A DNA stretch of 48,989 bases from Acidobacteriota bacterium (GCA_016179055.1 JACOSC010000079.1:1-48989), one strand, 5' to 3'. Shown: positions 25,642 to 35,585, counted from the first letter of the stretch. Numbers and translations: made by a program. The notes: generated by a model from the sequence alone, not told the origin.

Positions 25642-25959
25642 ATGCCGGAAAAAGCGCGTGACATATTTAAAGGGTTGAAAAAAAACTACAAGAAGGGAAG
25701 CATCAAAGAAGACCTTAGCTTTTATTTTTCGCTGGGCGAAAAGGACAAGTGGACGGTGAAGTTCGTTGACGGAAAGGTCACGGTCGAGGAAGGCAAAACC
25801 GTTGACAACGCGGATTGTGTCTTCGTTTCCTCCCCCGAACTCTTTGTCAAAATATGGCGCGGCGAGTATAAGCCGGGGACGCTCGACTTCATCTCGGGCA
25901 AGCTCAAAACCAACGACCCCACACTACTAAAACAATTTCAGGAAGCATTCAAGACTTAG
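25642..25959 (+). CDS. SCP2 sterol-binding domain protein
   Basis: 105 residues, the size of a single SCP-2 domain. The family pattern is seen in order: an amphipathic start, FYFSLGEKDKWTVKFVDGKV, DNADCVFVSSPELFVKIWRG, and the C-terminal ISGKLKTNDPTLLKQFQE (the G-x-(L/M)-K-(V/T)-x-G-D type turn). Such domains bind hydrophobic ligands in a tunnel; bacterial versions have varied or unknown ligands. A strong GAGGAGG ribosome site and a predicted promoter precede it. Single-gene unit between two repeat regions. Confidence 0.9.
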   Translation: MPEKARDIFKGLKKNYKKGSIKEDLSFYFSLGEKDKWTVKFVDGKVTVEEGKTVDNADCVFVSSPELFVKIWRGEYKPGTLDFISGKLKTNDPTLLKQFQEAFKT

Positions 25960-26162
25960 CGAGGCTCCGATTCATGCCGGCCAAGCGTCGGTGAAGCGGC
26001 AGATGGTAACCGGCAGACAATGAATACTTCGACGTGCAACTGTTCAGGGGCCTGCATTGATACAGTACCGGTCGCTACTGATCCCAGTACTATATCGGCT
26101 GGGTGGCAGAACAGTTTCGAAATGATTGGCTAAGTGCAACATTTCTTAATTACTATTTGTAT

Positions 26163-26388
26163 TGTAACTACTCAGGCAATGCGTCTCAGCCCCGTAGGGG
26201 CGGCCTGTTTGTAGTAGCGATTCCTATGGTAGGTCCTTCAGCTCTGTAGGAGCGACCTGTCCGGACACATTCGTCGACGAAATCAACCTTACACAGGCCG
26301 CCCCTACGGGGCTTGTTCGAACTCACGCATGGATTTGTGCTATAAACAGCTCGCTCCTACGGAGCTAAAGGCACTGGCTGAGTAGTTA
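26163..26388. mobile_element. A-type repeat group with inverted GTAACTACTCAG ends
   Basis: Four A-type units (26188-26210, 26240-26260 forward; about 26292-26313, 26339-26366 reverse) are enclosed by GTAACTACTCAGGC at 26164 and its reverse complement near 26375-26388. The same ends enclose a larger composite at 33507-34071. A MITE-like non-autonomous element is a reasonable reading. Confidence 0.6.
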
Positions 26389-26427
26389 CTTTGTATTTTA
26401 CTTGTCACTGGAGCTGTTTTTATTAAT

Positions 26428-26639
26428 GGCCCCGGAGGGGCCGTGGAGATTAGCCTGGGGCCAGCGGAGCGCAGCCCCAGGAATATGGCCAAGCCACCCT
26501 CCCGCGCCCCTGGAAGGGCGCCGGAGAGCCGCCGCGGGTGCCGTCCCGCGCCCCTCCAGGGCGCATCAGGGACGGGTCACACGGTCCAGGGGCGGCGCTC
26601 CGCTGGCCCCTGGCTAATCTCCACCGCCCCTTTGGGGCG
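26428..26639. repeat. GC-rich inverted repeat cassette
   Basis: GGCCCCGGAGGGGCC, then GTGGAGATTAGCC, and a CTGGGGCCAGCGGAGCGCAG hairpin are mirrored by CCAGGGGCGGCGCTCCGCTG, GGCTAATCTCCACC and CGCCCCTTTGGGGCG. Two CGCGCCCCT palindromes sit in the middle. Partly the same family as the block at about 13275-13370. Confidence 0.75.
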
Positions 26640-26767
26640 AGACCGCTACAAGTACCTCAGTAGTGATGGGCCTTTGTCTTAGATTAGGGGTGACCGTTAC
26701 CCCCTGAAATATACGTTCTCGTATTATTGAAATGCGGTACTAAAACTTTGGAGGAGAACATCACACC

Positions 26768-28849
26768 ATGACTGGAAAATTCTTTCTCGCGGCGACGTTC
26801 GTTGCCGGCCTGCTCACGTTTGGCGCACGGGCCGATGAAGGCCTGTGGACCTTTAATAATCCGCCGAAAGCCTTGTTGAAGTCACGTTATAATTTTGATG
26901 CGACAGCCGCATGGCTCGACCACGTGCGGCTGGCTTCGGTGCGATTCAATAACGGCGGATCCGGTTCGTTTGTTTCGGCCAATGGACTCGTCATGACCAA
27001 TCATCACGTCGGCGCCGATTGCTTGCAGAAAGTCAGCGCGGCCGGCCAGGATTTTTACCGCAACGGATACTATGCCAAGTCCGCCGACGAAGAGCGCCAG
27101 TGCCCCGATCTCGAGCTTAATGTGGTTACCGGGATTGCGGACGTAACGGCGCGTGTCAACGCAGCGGTCAAAGCCGGCATGGATGACGCAGCGCGCAACA
27201 CCGCGCAACGCGGGGCCATGGCGACCCTTGAAAAAGAATGCGCCGATCGTACGGGTCAGCGGTGCGACGTCGTCACGCTTTATCAAGGCGGAATGTTTAA
27301 TCTTTACCAATATAAAAAATACACCGATGTGCGTCTGGTGTTCGCGCCGGAATTTGATATAGCCTTTTTTGGCGGCGATCCGGACAACTTTATGTATCCG
27401 CGGTATGATCTCGATATTTGTTTCTTCCGGGTTTATGAAGGGGATAAGCCGGCGCGCATTGAGCATTATTTAAAGTGGAGCAAGCGCGGCGCCCGCGCCG
27501 ATGAATTGATTTTCGTCTCCGGCAATCCCGGTACGACCGGCCGCTTGCACACCGTGGCGCGGCTCGAGCAGTTGCGCGATCATGGGTTGCCGTTCGCCTT
27601 GCGGCGTCTGGAGCGAGAGCGGGCCGCCCTGCTGGCCTACAGCGCGAGCGGATCCGAGCCGGAGCGGCAAGCCAAGGAAGAGATCTTCAGTATCGAGAAC
27701 TCCTTGAAAGCGCTCAAAGGCGAATACGAAGGTCTCAAAACCAAAGCTCTGATGGACAAGAAAAAGGCCGAAGAGCAAGCGCTGCGCAAAGCGATCGCCC
27801 GTGACCCCCGACGTCGTTCGGAATACGGCGGCGCGTGGGACGCGGTTACCGCCGCCTGCAAGAAATTTACCGGCTATTATAAGACGTATACTCTGCTGGA
27901 GGGCGGGGCAGGATTTAACTCCACACTTTTCGGCATGGCTCGCCATCTTCTGCGTTTGACTGACGAGAAGCCGGCGCCTAACGAAAAGCGGCTGCGCGAG
28001 TATCGCGAATCCAACCTACCGTCGCTGGAACAGCAGCTTTTTTCGCCGGCGCCTATTTACGACGATCTGGAAGTCGCGAAGCTGGGAAGCTCGCTGACGC
28101 TTCTGCATGAAGAGCTTGGCGCGAACGATCCCTTGATCACGCAGATTTTTAATGGTCGTACTCCGGAGGCGGCGGCTCGAGCGTTCATCCAGAACACAAA
28201 ATTGAAAGACGTGGCGGTGCGCAAGGATTTAGCGCGGGGCGGCCGCACGGCCTTTGCCGAGAGCAACGATGCCATGATCAAGCTGGCGCAACTCGTCGAC
28301 GCGAAATCGCGAATATTGCGTAAGCAATACGAAGATGAAGTCCAGGGCGTGGAGCGCAGGAACTATGCGCTGATTTCTAAGGCGCTCTTTGATAGCAAAG
28401 GGACGCGCCTGTACCCGGATGCGACCTTTACGCTTCGGCTGAGTTTCGGAGTGGTGAAGGGCTACCGCGAGAACGGCAAGCCGGTACCCTGCACGACCGC
28501 GCTTAAGGGCGCCTACGAACATGCCTACGCTCATGGCGACCGGCCGCCCTATCAGTTGCCTAAAAGTTGGCTGGAGAAGAAAGCGACCTTGGATTTAAGC
28601 ACGCCGTTCAATTTCGTGGCCACGGCCGACATTATCGGCGGCAACTCCGGCTCGCCGGTCATTAACCGCAACGCCGAGCTGGTAGGGATCATCTTTGACG
28701 GCAACATTCAATCGTTGATATTGAATTATGTCTACGACGACCAGCAAGCCCGAGCCGTAGCCGTACATTCGGAGGGAATTCTGGAAACCTTAACCAAGAT
28801 CTACGATGCCCGCCGCATCCTGGAGGAATTGCAGCCGGTGGCTAAATAG
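26768..28849 (+). CDS. S46 family serine peptidase (DPP7/DPP11-type dipeptidyl-peptidase)
   Basis: 693 residues with a signal peptide (MTGKFFLAATFVAGLLTFGA, cut near ARA-DE). The chymotrypsin-like halves hold the catalytic histidine in VMTNHHVG (residues 79-80), an aspartate in YPRYDLDICFFRVY and the catalytic serine in IGGNSGSPV (Ser627). These enzymes release dipeptides from the N-termini of peptides in the periplasm. The residue 18 after the serine is glycine (Gly645), as in DPP7 (bulky hydrophobic P1), rather than the arginine of DPP11 (acidic P1); that assignment is inference. GGAGGAG lies upstream of the ATG. Convergent with the TonB-dependent receptor. Confidence 0.93.
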   Translation: MTGKFFLAATFVAGLLTFGARADEGLWTFNNPPKALLKSRYNFDATAAWLDHVRLASVRFNNGGSGSFVSANGLVMTNHHVGADCLQKVSAAGQDFYRNGYYAKSADEERQCPDLELNVVTGIADVTARVNAAVKAGMDDAARNTAQRGAMATLEKECADRTGQRCDVVTLYQGGMFNLYQYKKYTDVRLVFAPEFDIAFFGGDPDNFMYPRYDLDICFFRVYEGDKPARIEHYLKWSKRGARADELIFVSGNPGTTGRLHTVARLEQLRDHGLPFALRRLERERAALLAYSASGSEPERQAKEEIFSIENSLKALKGEYEGLKTKALMDKKKAEEQALRKAIARDPRRRSEYGGAWDAVTAACKKFTGYYKTYTLLEGGAGFNSTLFGMARHLLRLTDEKPAPNEKRLREYRESNLPSLEQQLFSPAPIYDDLEVAKLGSSLTLLHEELGANDPLITQIFNGRTPEAAARAFIQNTKLKDVAVRKDLARGGRTAFAESNDAMIKLAQLVDAKSRILRKQYEDEVQGVERRNYALISKALFDSKGTRLYPDATFTLRLSFGVVKGYRENGKPVPCTTALKGAYEHAYAHGDRPPYQLPKSWLEKKATLDLSTPFNFVATADIIGGNSGSPVINRNAELVGIIFDGNIQSLILNYVYDDQQARAVAVHSEGILETLTKIYDARRILEELQPVAK

Positions 28850-29011
28850 CCGGAAGTTGATACTACCCGGAAACTCGGATACGCAGAGAGAAGTGTGGGA
28901 TCCACATTCGTCGGGGTGCCTCCGCGTTTCTGCGATTAGAATGATACGCGGATCAAACGTGGAGATGATACGCCCGAAACGGAAGGGCTGCTACGTGAGA
29001 GCGAAAAATGG

Positions 29012-29045
29012 GCGGCCTCCTTCAAAGAGATCGGATGGAGGCCGC
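29012..29045. terminator. Possible bidirectional hairpin between convergent genes
   Basis: GCGGCCTCC (29012-29020) and GGAGGCCGC (29037-29045) form a 9-bp perfect stem with a 16-base loop, in the 220-base gap between the stops of the S46 and receptor genes. No U-run follows on either strand, so a rho-independent function is uncertain. Confidence 0.35.
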
Positions 29046-29072
29046 TCCTGCGTTATCGACTGCCCCGCGGCT

Positions 29073-32000
29073 TTAGAAATCGAGCCGAGCCGAGAACTGC
29101 ATAATACGCCCAGCGGACGCGCTACTAATCCGTCCGAAGGTGGTACTATTCACGCTCTGAAGGGTGGCACCGGACGTGAAAAAGAAGTTGGCACGGTTGA
29201 TCAAGTTAAAGGCTTCGGCGCGAATATTTACTTTAACTCGCTCCGTGATTGGGATCGTCCTAGTCAGTCCAGCATCCCAATTAAAGGTGACTGGACCACT
29301 GAGGAAGAAACGCTCCAGGTTACCGGTCTGGCCCTCGCAGGGATTGAAGAATACTTCTCCGCTGAAGGGTGTCTGGCCACAGGGGACCGCTCCGCGGCGA
29401 TCCGCCCCGAGTATATTCGGGTCGATATAATATACACCACCCGTTCCGGTCGTTATACGACGAACGCTCAAAAGGTTCTTGATCTGATCCTTGGTCAGCG
29501 AGGTGAAGGGGGTTTGCCGGCCCGCCCGACCCGCGCGATTTAGCGTGCCGGTCGGAGCGACGATCGAAAGAGGAGCGCCCGACCCAATACGATAGATCGA
29601 GCTCAACTGGAAGCCGCCCAATATATAGTGAAGCGGGGACGGATCGTTGAAATAACGCTGTCCTTTGCCGAACGGTAGGTCATAAATGAAATTAGCGTTA
29701 AAGATGTGTGCCTGGTCAAACTCTGCACGGGCATATTCTAGTTTCGGCTGGCGATTGTCCAGCACGGGATCGAAGCGCGTCTGGCCGGTGCCGCCGGAGT
29801 CGGTCAGTGTCTTCTGGAAGGTGTAGTTGGCCTGGATGGCAAGCCCCTGAGAAAAACGCCGACGAAGTTCAAGCTGCAACGCGTTGTAACGATACTTGGA
29901 ACTATTGTTCAGAAGGTCCGCAACGCCTGTATTCGGATTGGCCAGGAACCGGACATTGCCGGCTAGATTGTTCTGAATGTAAAGAATCGCCAGATCGGCA
30001 GCAGTACCGGCTTGTAGTTGGTTAATAATCGTCGGATTGTTAAGTAAGCCCCCACTCGACAGATTGGGGAACACCGTCAGCGGCTGGCTACCTGGAATGT
30101 TCGGATCATACGCGCCACTCCTACCGCCGGAAAGAATTAAGTTTTGACGTGCGCGGGTGAAGTCCGCTACAAAGCCGTTATCTCTGACCTCCACTTGATT
30201 GTAGTCGTTACCACGCACCAGATTATTACTGAAACTACCCACATAACGAGCCTCGATAGCCGTCTGCCAACCAAGTTCACGCTGGATACTAAAGTTATAT
30301 TCCACCGTGCGTGCGGCCTGTAAGTTCGGATCAATGGCAAACACCGTTCCGAAACGACCAGCTATCAGGTTATTTTGCAAGTAGGTACGCGGTACCTGCA
30401 GCGTAGGCGTGGTGAGCGTCGGTAGATTGTTCAAGCGCAAGTTAACATTCGGGGAGCCGCCGGGCGTAAGGGCATTGATGCTCTGCGACAAACCCTGATT
30501 GCCGCTCAGCGCGTTGTCGGCGCTGCGCACCAGCTCATCATTAACGTAGCTCATACGAAAACCGCCGCGAATCACCGTTTTGCCGTCACCGGGAAAGAGG
30601 TGATTCAAGAAGGCGTTCTCAAATTTCGGCGAATACGCCGCGTATAGTATAGGAGCGAAATTGTTTTTGTCTGTCTTGTAAAAATTCGTACCGCCGGCGT
30701 TACCCCCCACGAAGTTATACGTTCCATTCGGATTAAGAATAGCAGCAATCGGACTGGTTCCTGCCGGAATCACAGGCTCCAGCGCCAGACCGCTGGCGTC
30801 TCTCACCGGGGTATATATTTCGTAGCGAAGACCCGCACCCAGAGTCAAGCGCGGCGTGGCGCGCCATTGATCCTGAAAGTAGAAAGAGTAATTGTCATAG
30901 TTTAACCGGTTAATTTGGAAGGCGCCCGGAACAAAACCGGTTTCCTTGCTTGTGACGTTAAATCGCTGGTCACCAGCGCCGACGATGCCGCCGAGCAGCG
31001 CCAAAAGATTGTTGGCGCGGCCAAGCTGAACCGAGCTAATACCTCCTGGGAATTGGGCGGCCGTTAGTGACGGCGTGTTTTGATTAGTGCCTAAGGAGAA
31101 GGTTGGAACAATGTTAAAGGAAACGAAGGAGTTGATGCGGACAAACTGTGTCTGAGTGCCGAAGCGGAATGAATGCGTACCCCACTGATACACGGCGTCG
31201 TCCCGTAGAGAGTAAGTAAACGTAGATCGCCCCTGTGGTTGGAAACTAACCTCCGGACTGCTAATGAGCGGGACCGAAATATAATAAGCCGGCGGGGCTT
31301 GGGTCCGATCGAATGTGGCCCTGGACCGCAAAAAGCCGCCGGATACAGTGTTGGTAAGGTGGGCGCTGGGCGTCGCGCGATAACTGAGTGAAAGGAACTT
31401 TCTTTTGGCTGGCTGAATGATGACGGGCGTCGTAGAGAAACCCGCGCTGCCATCCGCATCCGGGCGCAAGTTCTCCTCATCGGCATAACTAAAAACACCC
31501 CGGATCGCGTGGGCCGCGCGAAGGTCATAATCGATGGACGTGGTGAAGTTATTACGGTTGCTATTATTTTTCTGATTGAAACTGAGGCCGGTTGTATTTA
31601 ACTGATCACCTAGATCAGATCTATTGCCACCGGTTGGTAAGCCGGAAAGAACACGGCTATTAACGATCGGATCGATGCCTGAAAAACCGGCTGTCGAAAG
31701 AACGTTTAGCGTACGCACTTGGCCCGAGTTATCACGATAAGTGAAAATTCCGCTACGGGCATCCTGCAGCAGAATAGTGCGTTCCCTCAAACTCGATCTG
31801 CGATCGCGCAGACCTTCATAATACCCAAAGAAGAACAGCTTTTCCTTGATAATGGGGCCGCCAATCCGTCCACCAAATTGATTGCGGTTGCGGAACGGGA
31901 CGGGTGAACCCACAAAGTTATTGAAAAAACTGTTGGCTTCGGCCGCCCCGTTGCGATTATATTCAAAGAGACTGCCGTGAAACTCATTAGTACCGCGCGG

Positions 32001-32714
32001 GGTAACCAGAGATACTTGTGACGCGCCGGAACCTTGATCGGCGCCGGCATTTTGCGTCGTGACCGTGAACTCGCCGGTATTGTCAATCGTCGGCTGATCC
32101 GGTACGAACGTGGTCGCATTGGAGCGGATAAAGTTATCTTGAATGTTGATACCATCGCGCGTGATGTTAGTAAATGAGGAACGTTGCCCATTGATGGTTG
32201 TGGGATAGGCACCGGTATTGGCCGAACCGGCTTGTAGAGAAATTAGTTCTAGCGGGTTACGACCGTTCAGTGGCAACGCTCGAATCTGCTCGGGAGTAAC
32301 TGTATTGCTCAGTTCGGCCGTCGTCGCGTTGAGAAGGTCAACGCCGGCGACGACAGTGACTTCGTCGCTGATGTTACCAACTGCCAGTTTTATATTCAAT
32401 GAGTATTCCTTACCCACTTCGATCTTCACGTTGGTCGCGGTAAAGGTTTTAAAATTGGGCACGGATACGGTGACCGTATAGGTACCCACATCAAGCTGTG
32501 GGAGGGAAAAACTACCGTTGCCGCCCGATACAAGGCCTATCTTTTTACCGGAATCATTATTGTTCACCGTGACCGTAGCGCCCGGGATAACGCCGTTCGC
32601 ATCGGAAACGGTGCCGACGAGACGACCCATGATCGCTTGCGCCAACCCACTTATAGTCAACAAACCTATCACCAAGTACGCCAGCAAAAATCTTCTGAGC
32701 ATAATTCTCCGCAT
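29073..32714 (-). CDS. TonB-dependent receptor with carboxypeptidase-regulatory-like domain (Oar-like)
   Basis: 1213 residues. A signal peptide (about 1-26, LLAYLVIGLLTISGLAQA) is followed by a carboxypeptidase-regulatory-like beta domain (about 30-115: LVGTVSDANGVIPGATVTV, LPQLDVGTYTVTV), a plug domain with LPLNGRNPLELISLQAGS, and a large beta-barrel to the end. The last residues QFSARLDF end in Phe, the usual outer-membrane barrel signature. Such receptors are greatly expanded in Acidobacteriota and import carbohydrates, peptides or other large substrates with TonB energy; the ligand is unknown. AGGAG lies upstream of the ATG. The large plus-strand frames over its 3' end are shadows. Confidence 0.93.
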   Translation of the reverse strand: MRRIMLRRFLLAYLVIGLLTISGLAQAIMGRLVGTVSDANGVIPGATVTVNNNDSGKKIGLVSGGNGSFSLPQLDVGTYTVTVSVPNFKTFTATNVKIEVGKEYSLNIKLAVGNISDEVTVVAGVDLLNATTAELSNTVTPEQIRALPLNGRNPLELISLQAGSANTGAYPTTINGQRSSFTNITRDGINIQDNFIRSNATTFVPDQPTIDNTGEFTVTTQNAGADQGSGASQVSLVTPRGTNEFHGSLFEYNRNGAAEANSFFNNFVGSPVPFRNRNQFGGRIGGPIIKEKLFFFGYYEGLRDRRSSLRERTILLQDARSGIFTYRDNSGQVRTLNVLSTAGFSGIDPIVNSRVLSGLPTGGNRSDLGDQLNTTGLSFNQKNNSNRNNFTTSIDYDLRAAHAIRGVFSYADEENLRPDADGSAGFSTTPVIIQPAKRKFLSLSYRATPSAHLTNTVSGGFLRSRATFDRTQAPPAYYISVPLISSPEVSFQPQGRSTFTYSLRDDAVYQWGTHSFRFGTQTQFVRINSFVSFNIVPTFSLGTNQNTPSLTAAQFPGGISSVQLGRANNLLALLGGIVGAGDQRFNVTSKETGFVPGAFQINRLNYDNYSFYFQDQWRATPRLTLGAGLRYEIYTPVRDASGLALEPVIPAGTSPIAAILNPNGTYNFVGGNAGGTNFYKTDKNNFAPILYAAYSPKFENAFLNHLFPGDGKTVIRGGFRMSYVNDELVRSADNALSGNQGLSQSINALTPGGSPNVNLRLNNLPTLTTPTLQVPRTYLQNNLIAGRFGTVFAIDPNLQAARTVEYNFSIQRELGWQTAIEARYVGSFSNNLVRGNDYNQVEVRDNGFVADFTRARQNLILSGGRSGAYDPNIPGSQPLTVFPNLSSGGLLNNPTIINQLQAGTAADLAILYIQNNLAGNVRFLANPNTGVADLLNNSSKYRYNALQLELRRRFSQGLAIQANYTFQKTLTDSGGTGQTRFDPVLDNRQPKLEYARAEFDQAHIFNANFIYDLPFGKGQRYFNDPSPLHYILGGFQLSSIYRIGSGAPLSIVAPTGTLNRAGRAGRQTPFTSLTKDQIKNLLSVRRITTGTGGVYYIDPNILGADRRGAVPCGQTPFSGEVFFNPCEGQTGNLERFFLSGPVTFNWDAGLTRTIPITERVKVNIRAEAFNLINRANFFFTSGATLQSVNSTTFGRISSASAGRIMQFSARLDF

Positions 32715-33249
32715 AGGAAAAACTCCTTCTGAAACACTCGCATTAATAGCATCGATCTAACCCCACTTAACGCGAGTTACTTCGTTAAAGTTATAAATAT
32801 ACTCTACCCTCTTCGAGAATGCCGTATACGTTTTGGTTTGACAATCACCGCCAATTACCCAGTTCCCAGGCTACTTGTTCATACTGTCTAGCAATCCAAA
32901 CGCCTAGAAAACTATCGCGTAACTAAAACATCATCGCTACCACCCGAGTTCTTAAATATTGGCCTGCTAGAAACCGTCAGGGAGGGTTTCTATTCCCCTT
33001 CGTAAAATAAAGTCGATCCGCGGACTGCAAATAGCGTACCAAAGAAGAGTCACACAACCAAGTATAAGAAAGCCCCCTTCCCTCAGTTAAATAGCATCAG
33101 AAAAGCTCTATCTCGGAAGAATATTGGGACGGCAATCCAAACTACTGAATTCCATTATTCAAATAGTTGAATCATGGCTTCTGTAAGCGTGTCGGAGATC
33201 AAACAAAATTGAGCATGCGGCGGCCCTCTATTGCTAAAGAATAGCCAGG
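32715..33249. other. AT-rich leader region of the receptor, no gene
   Basis: About 530 bases, clearly more AT-rich than the neighbourhood. No open frame with a family match and no palindromic repeat is present. It probably contains the receptor promoter, but I could not find a -10/-35 pair that stands out. Confidence 0.4.
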
Positions 33250-33420
33250 GTTATTTTCAGAGGGAGTTATTCATGCGCCCGGTGGGCGCACCATATCGAA
33301 TGAAAATATCAACGGCGCCCCTGGGAGCGCCCCGACTACCGCCGCGACAAGAGTGGACGCGATCCGCTACGGGGTTCGCCGGCAGGGATGCCGGCGCTCC
33401 CAGGTATTTTCAGAGGGAGA
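33250..33420. repeat. E-family repeat, copy 1 (about 170 bp)
   Basis: Starts and ends with the direct repeat TATTTTCAGAGGGAG (33252-33266 and about 33405-33419). Inside are ATGCGCCCGGTGGGCGC and an inverted pair CTGGGAGCGCC / GGCGCTCCCAG around GCCGGCAGGGATGCCGGC. A frame MRPVGAPYRMKIS... runs through it, and the second copy at 45097-45268 keeps the same frame. Confidence 0.8.
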
Positions 33421-33506
33421 ATACTCCGGCTCGGTCTGCGGCGACGCCTCATTACTCTTACCCATGTACATATACAATAGAGTTTAGTTATTATTAGATG
33501 CTCAGA

Positions 33507-34071
33507 GTAACTATTCAGGCATGCCTCTCAGCCCCGTAGGGGCGGCATGTTTATAGTAACTGGGATTCCGAAACAGTCAAGCTCCGTAGGAGTCCCCCAG
33601 CTTGTCTTAACGACACGCAGAATAATGAAGAAACTGGGGAAGTTTCTAAGGAGCCTGGAGTTTGGACATTTTGGCGCGGGCCGGCGCCAATCCTGCGAAG
33701 CAGGCGAACCATAAAGTCGCACGCGCCCCGACAGGGGCGCTGAGAGGTGCTTGACCTAAGGCCCTAGAGCTGAAGATGAGATGATAATGCAGTATCAAAT
33801 GAGTCTGTGACCTCTCGGCGCCCCTCTGGAGCGCTCTGGAGATTGGACATTTCAAAGAGCAAGTATGACCGGCCAATCACGATTGTAGGCGAGCTTTAAC
33901 GACGCGCAGAATAAAGAAGAAACAGGGAAGTTTCTAAGGAGCGGCATGTGCAGGCTTTGATAATAAAGACTCTGTACATGTCGCTCCTATGGAGCTTGAC
34001 TACTATGCAATGGCTTCTGGCTATAAACATGCCGCCCCTACGGGGCTATGGAGCGCCTGCTGAGTAGTTGC
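33507..34071. mobile_element. Composite repeat element with GTAACTA(C/T)TCAG inverted ends (includes composite copy 2)
   Basis: GTAACTATTCAGGC at 33507 and the reverse complement of GCAACTACTCAGCAGGC at 34055-34071 enclose A-type units at both ends and, between about 33528 and 33945, the same mosaic as 13072-13609 (GGAGTTTGGACATTTTGG, GAAGCAGGCGAACC, GGAGATTGGACATTTC, GCAGAATAAAGAAGAA). No transposase is encoded, so it would be non-autonomous. No gene was found in 34072-34148. Confidence 0.65.
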
Positions 34072-34148
34072 TTTTCAGAAATGATTCTGTTTGCACCGGC
34101 GAACGGAGGCTTGTCCCTGACTCTGCGTACTTACTGGGACGTAATGAT

Positions 34149-35159
34149 ATGAAAGCTTATGAGATTCAGAAGACGTTTGGCATGGACTCTCTAACACGAA
34201 CCGAGCGCGCCGAGCCGGAACCGCAGCCTTACGAGGTTCTCATACGGCTGCGGGCCGCGTCGCTCAACTTCCGCGACCTGCTCATGCTGCAAGGCCTGTA
34301 TAATCCCAAACAACGTTTGCCGCTGATTCCCCTGTCCGATGGCGTCGGCGAGGTCGTGAGCGTGGGAAAAGAGGTGACCCGCGTGAAAGTCGGCGAGCGC
34401 GTGGCCGGCATTTTTGCGCAGAAGTGGATTAGCGGCGCGCCGACTCGGGAAAAACTGACGTCCACGCTGGGCGGCCCGTATGACGGGATGCTCGCGGAGT
34501 ACATCGCCCTTAATGAAGAGGGCGTGGTCAGGGTACCCGATCATCTAACCGATGAAGAAGCGGCTACGCTGCCCTGCGCCGCCGTAACCGCCTGGAACGC
34601 GCTCATCAGCCAAGGCGACTTGAAAGCGGGCGACACCGTGCTCATACAAGGCACCGGCGGCGTCTCCCTTTTCGCCCTACAGTTTGCCCGAATGGTGGGC
34701 GCGCGTGTCATTGCTACGTCAAGCCGCGATGAAAAGCTGGCGCGGTTGGCCGTCTTAGGAGTCGCTGACGGCATTAATTATCAGACTACTCCGGAATGGG
34801 ATAAACGGGTACGCGAGCTCACCGGTGGCGCCGGTGTGGACCATATCGTGGAAGTGGGTGGCGCCGGCACGTTGGCAAGATCCGTACGCGCCATAAGCTT
34901 AGGCGGAAAAATCAGTGTGATTGGCGTTCTTTCCGGCGTCACCAGCGAATTCAATATCATTCCCCTGCTCATGCAGAGCGTGCGGTTGCAGGGCATTCTC
35001 GTGGGCGATCGGGAGACGTTTGAAGCGATGAATCGGGCGATCGCGCTGCACCGTATGCGTCCTGTCGTGGACCGCGTATTTCCTTTCGCCGAGGCGCGGG
35101 CCGCCTTCGACTATTTGGCGAGCGGCGCGCATTTCGGGAAGATCTGTCTACGTTTTTAG
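34149..35159 (+). CDS. Zinc-independent medium-chain oxidoreductase (quinone oxidoreductase-like)
   Basis: 336 residues in the MDR fold. The N-terminal GroES-like domain has RAASLNFRDLLMLQGLY and LIPLSDGVGEVVSVGKEV; the Rossmann motif is VLIQGTGGVSLFALQFA (about residues 160-176), followed by ARVIATSSRDEKL. The cysteine and histidine ligands of zinc alcohol dehydrogenases are missing at the expected points, so it is likely a zinc-free NADPH-dependent reductase acting on quinones or enals; the substrate is unknown. ATG 34149 begins the conserved domain; 27 in-frame codons upstream run into the repeat element. Monocistronic by appearance. Confidence 0.85.
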   Translation: MKAYEIQKTFGMDSLTRTERAEPEPQPYEVLIRLRAASLNFRDLLMLQGLYNPKQRLPLIPLSDGVGEVVSVGKEVTRVKVGERVAGIFAQKWISGAPTREKLTSTLGGPYDGMLAEYIALNEEGVVRVPDHLTDEEAATLPCAAVTAWNALISQGDLKAGDTVLIQGTGGVSLFALQFARMVGARVIATSSRDEKLARLAVLGVADGINYQTTPEWDKRVRELTGGAGVDHIVEVGGAGTLARSVRAISLGGKISVIGVLSGVTSEFNIIPLLMQSVRLQGILVGDRETFEAMNRAIALHRMRPVVDRVFPFAEARAAFDYLASGAHFGKICLRF

Positions 35160-35344
35160 CCGCAACGTGCGGCGCCCGTCCTTCACTGGCCGGCATTGCC
35201 ATGGATACTTTGAGCGGGCATAAATTAACATTTTTGTAAATGCTCAGGCTATGGGGCCGTATCTCTCGGTGAACTCTGTGTCTCTGTGGTGAGAAAGGAG
35301 AGGCCATGTTGGAGGGATTTCAAAACCATCAAACCCTCGTATGA

Positions 35345-35585
35345 ATAAAGGGCGCGCTAATGGGGACGAAGTCCTATGCCGCCGTCGTTGTCTTCCATAC
35401 GTATTCATCGAACAGAAGGGTATCACGCCCTTTCAGGGCTTATAACTTATATAATCTTACATACCAGGGGCTGCGCTGCGCTTGCCCCTGGCTATTATAG
35501 AACGCTCTTTCAGAGCTATGCGAACCCGCTTCGGACTATGGCAGGGCGCCGCGTGGCCTGCGGCAAATGTCCAAACTTCAGGGCC
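35345..35585. repeat. Half cassette III (tail-C'-B'-A'-D')
   Basis: Right half of the nested plan: a centre (35358-35425) nearly identical to that of cassette I and reading LLFDEYVWKTTTAA-stop on the minus strand, then CGCCCTTTCAGGGCT (35427), a B hairpin (35464-35491), CGCTCTTTCAGAGCT (35503) and ATGTCCAAACTTCAG (35567). The left half is missing. Upstream, 35273-35305 holds CTCTGTGTCTCTGTGGTGAG, a repeat type often found near GxxExxY genes. Confidence 0.75.

Noticed and set aside
29073-29543. Plus-strand ORF (28806-29543) of 245 codons
   Set aside because: It is antisense to the C-terminal barrel of the TonB-dependent receptor and has no family features.
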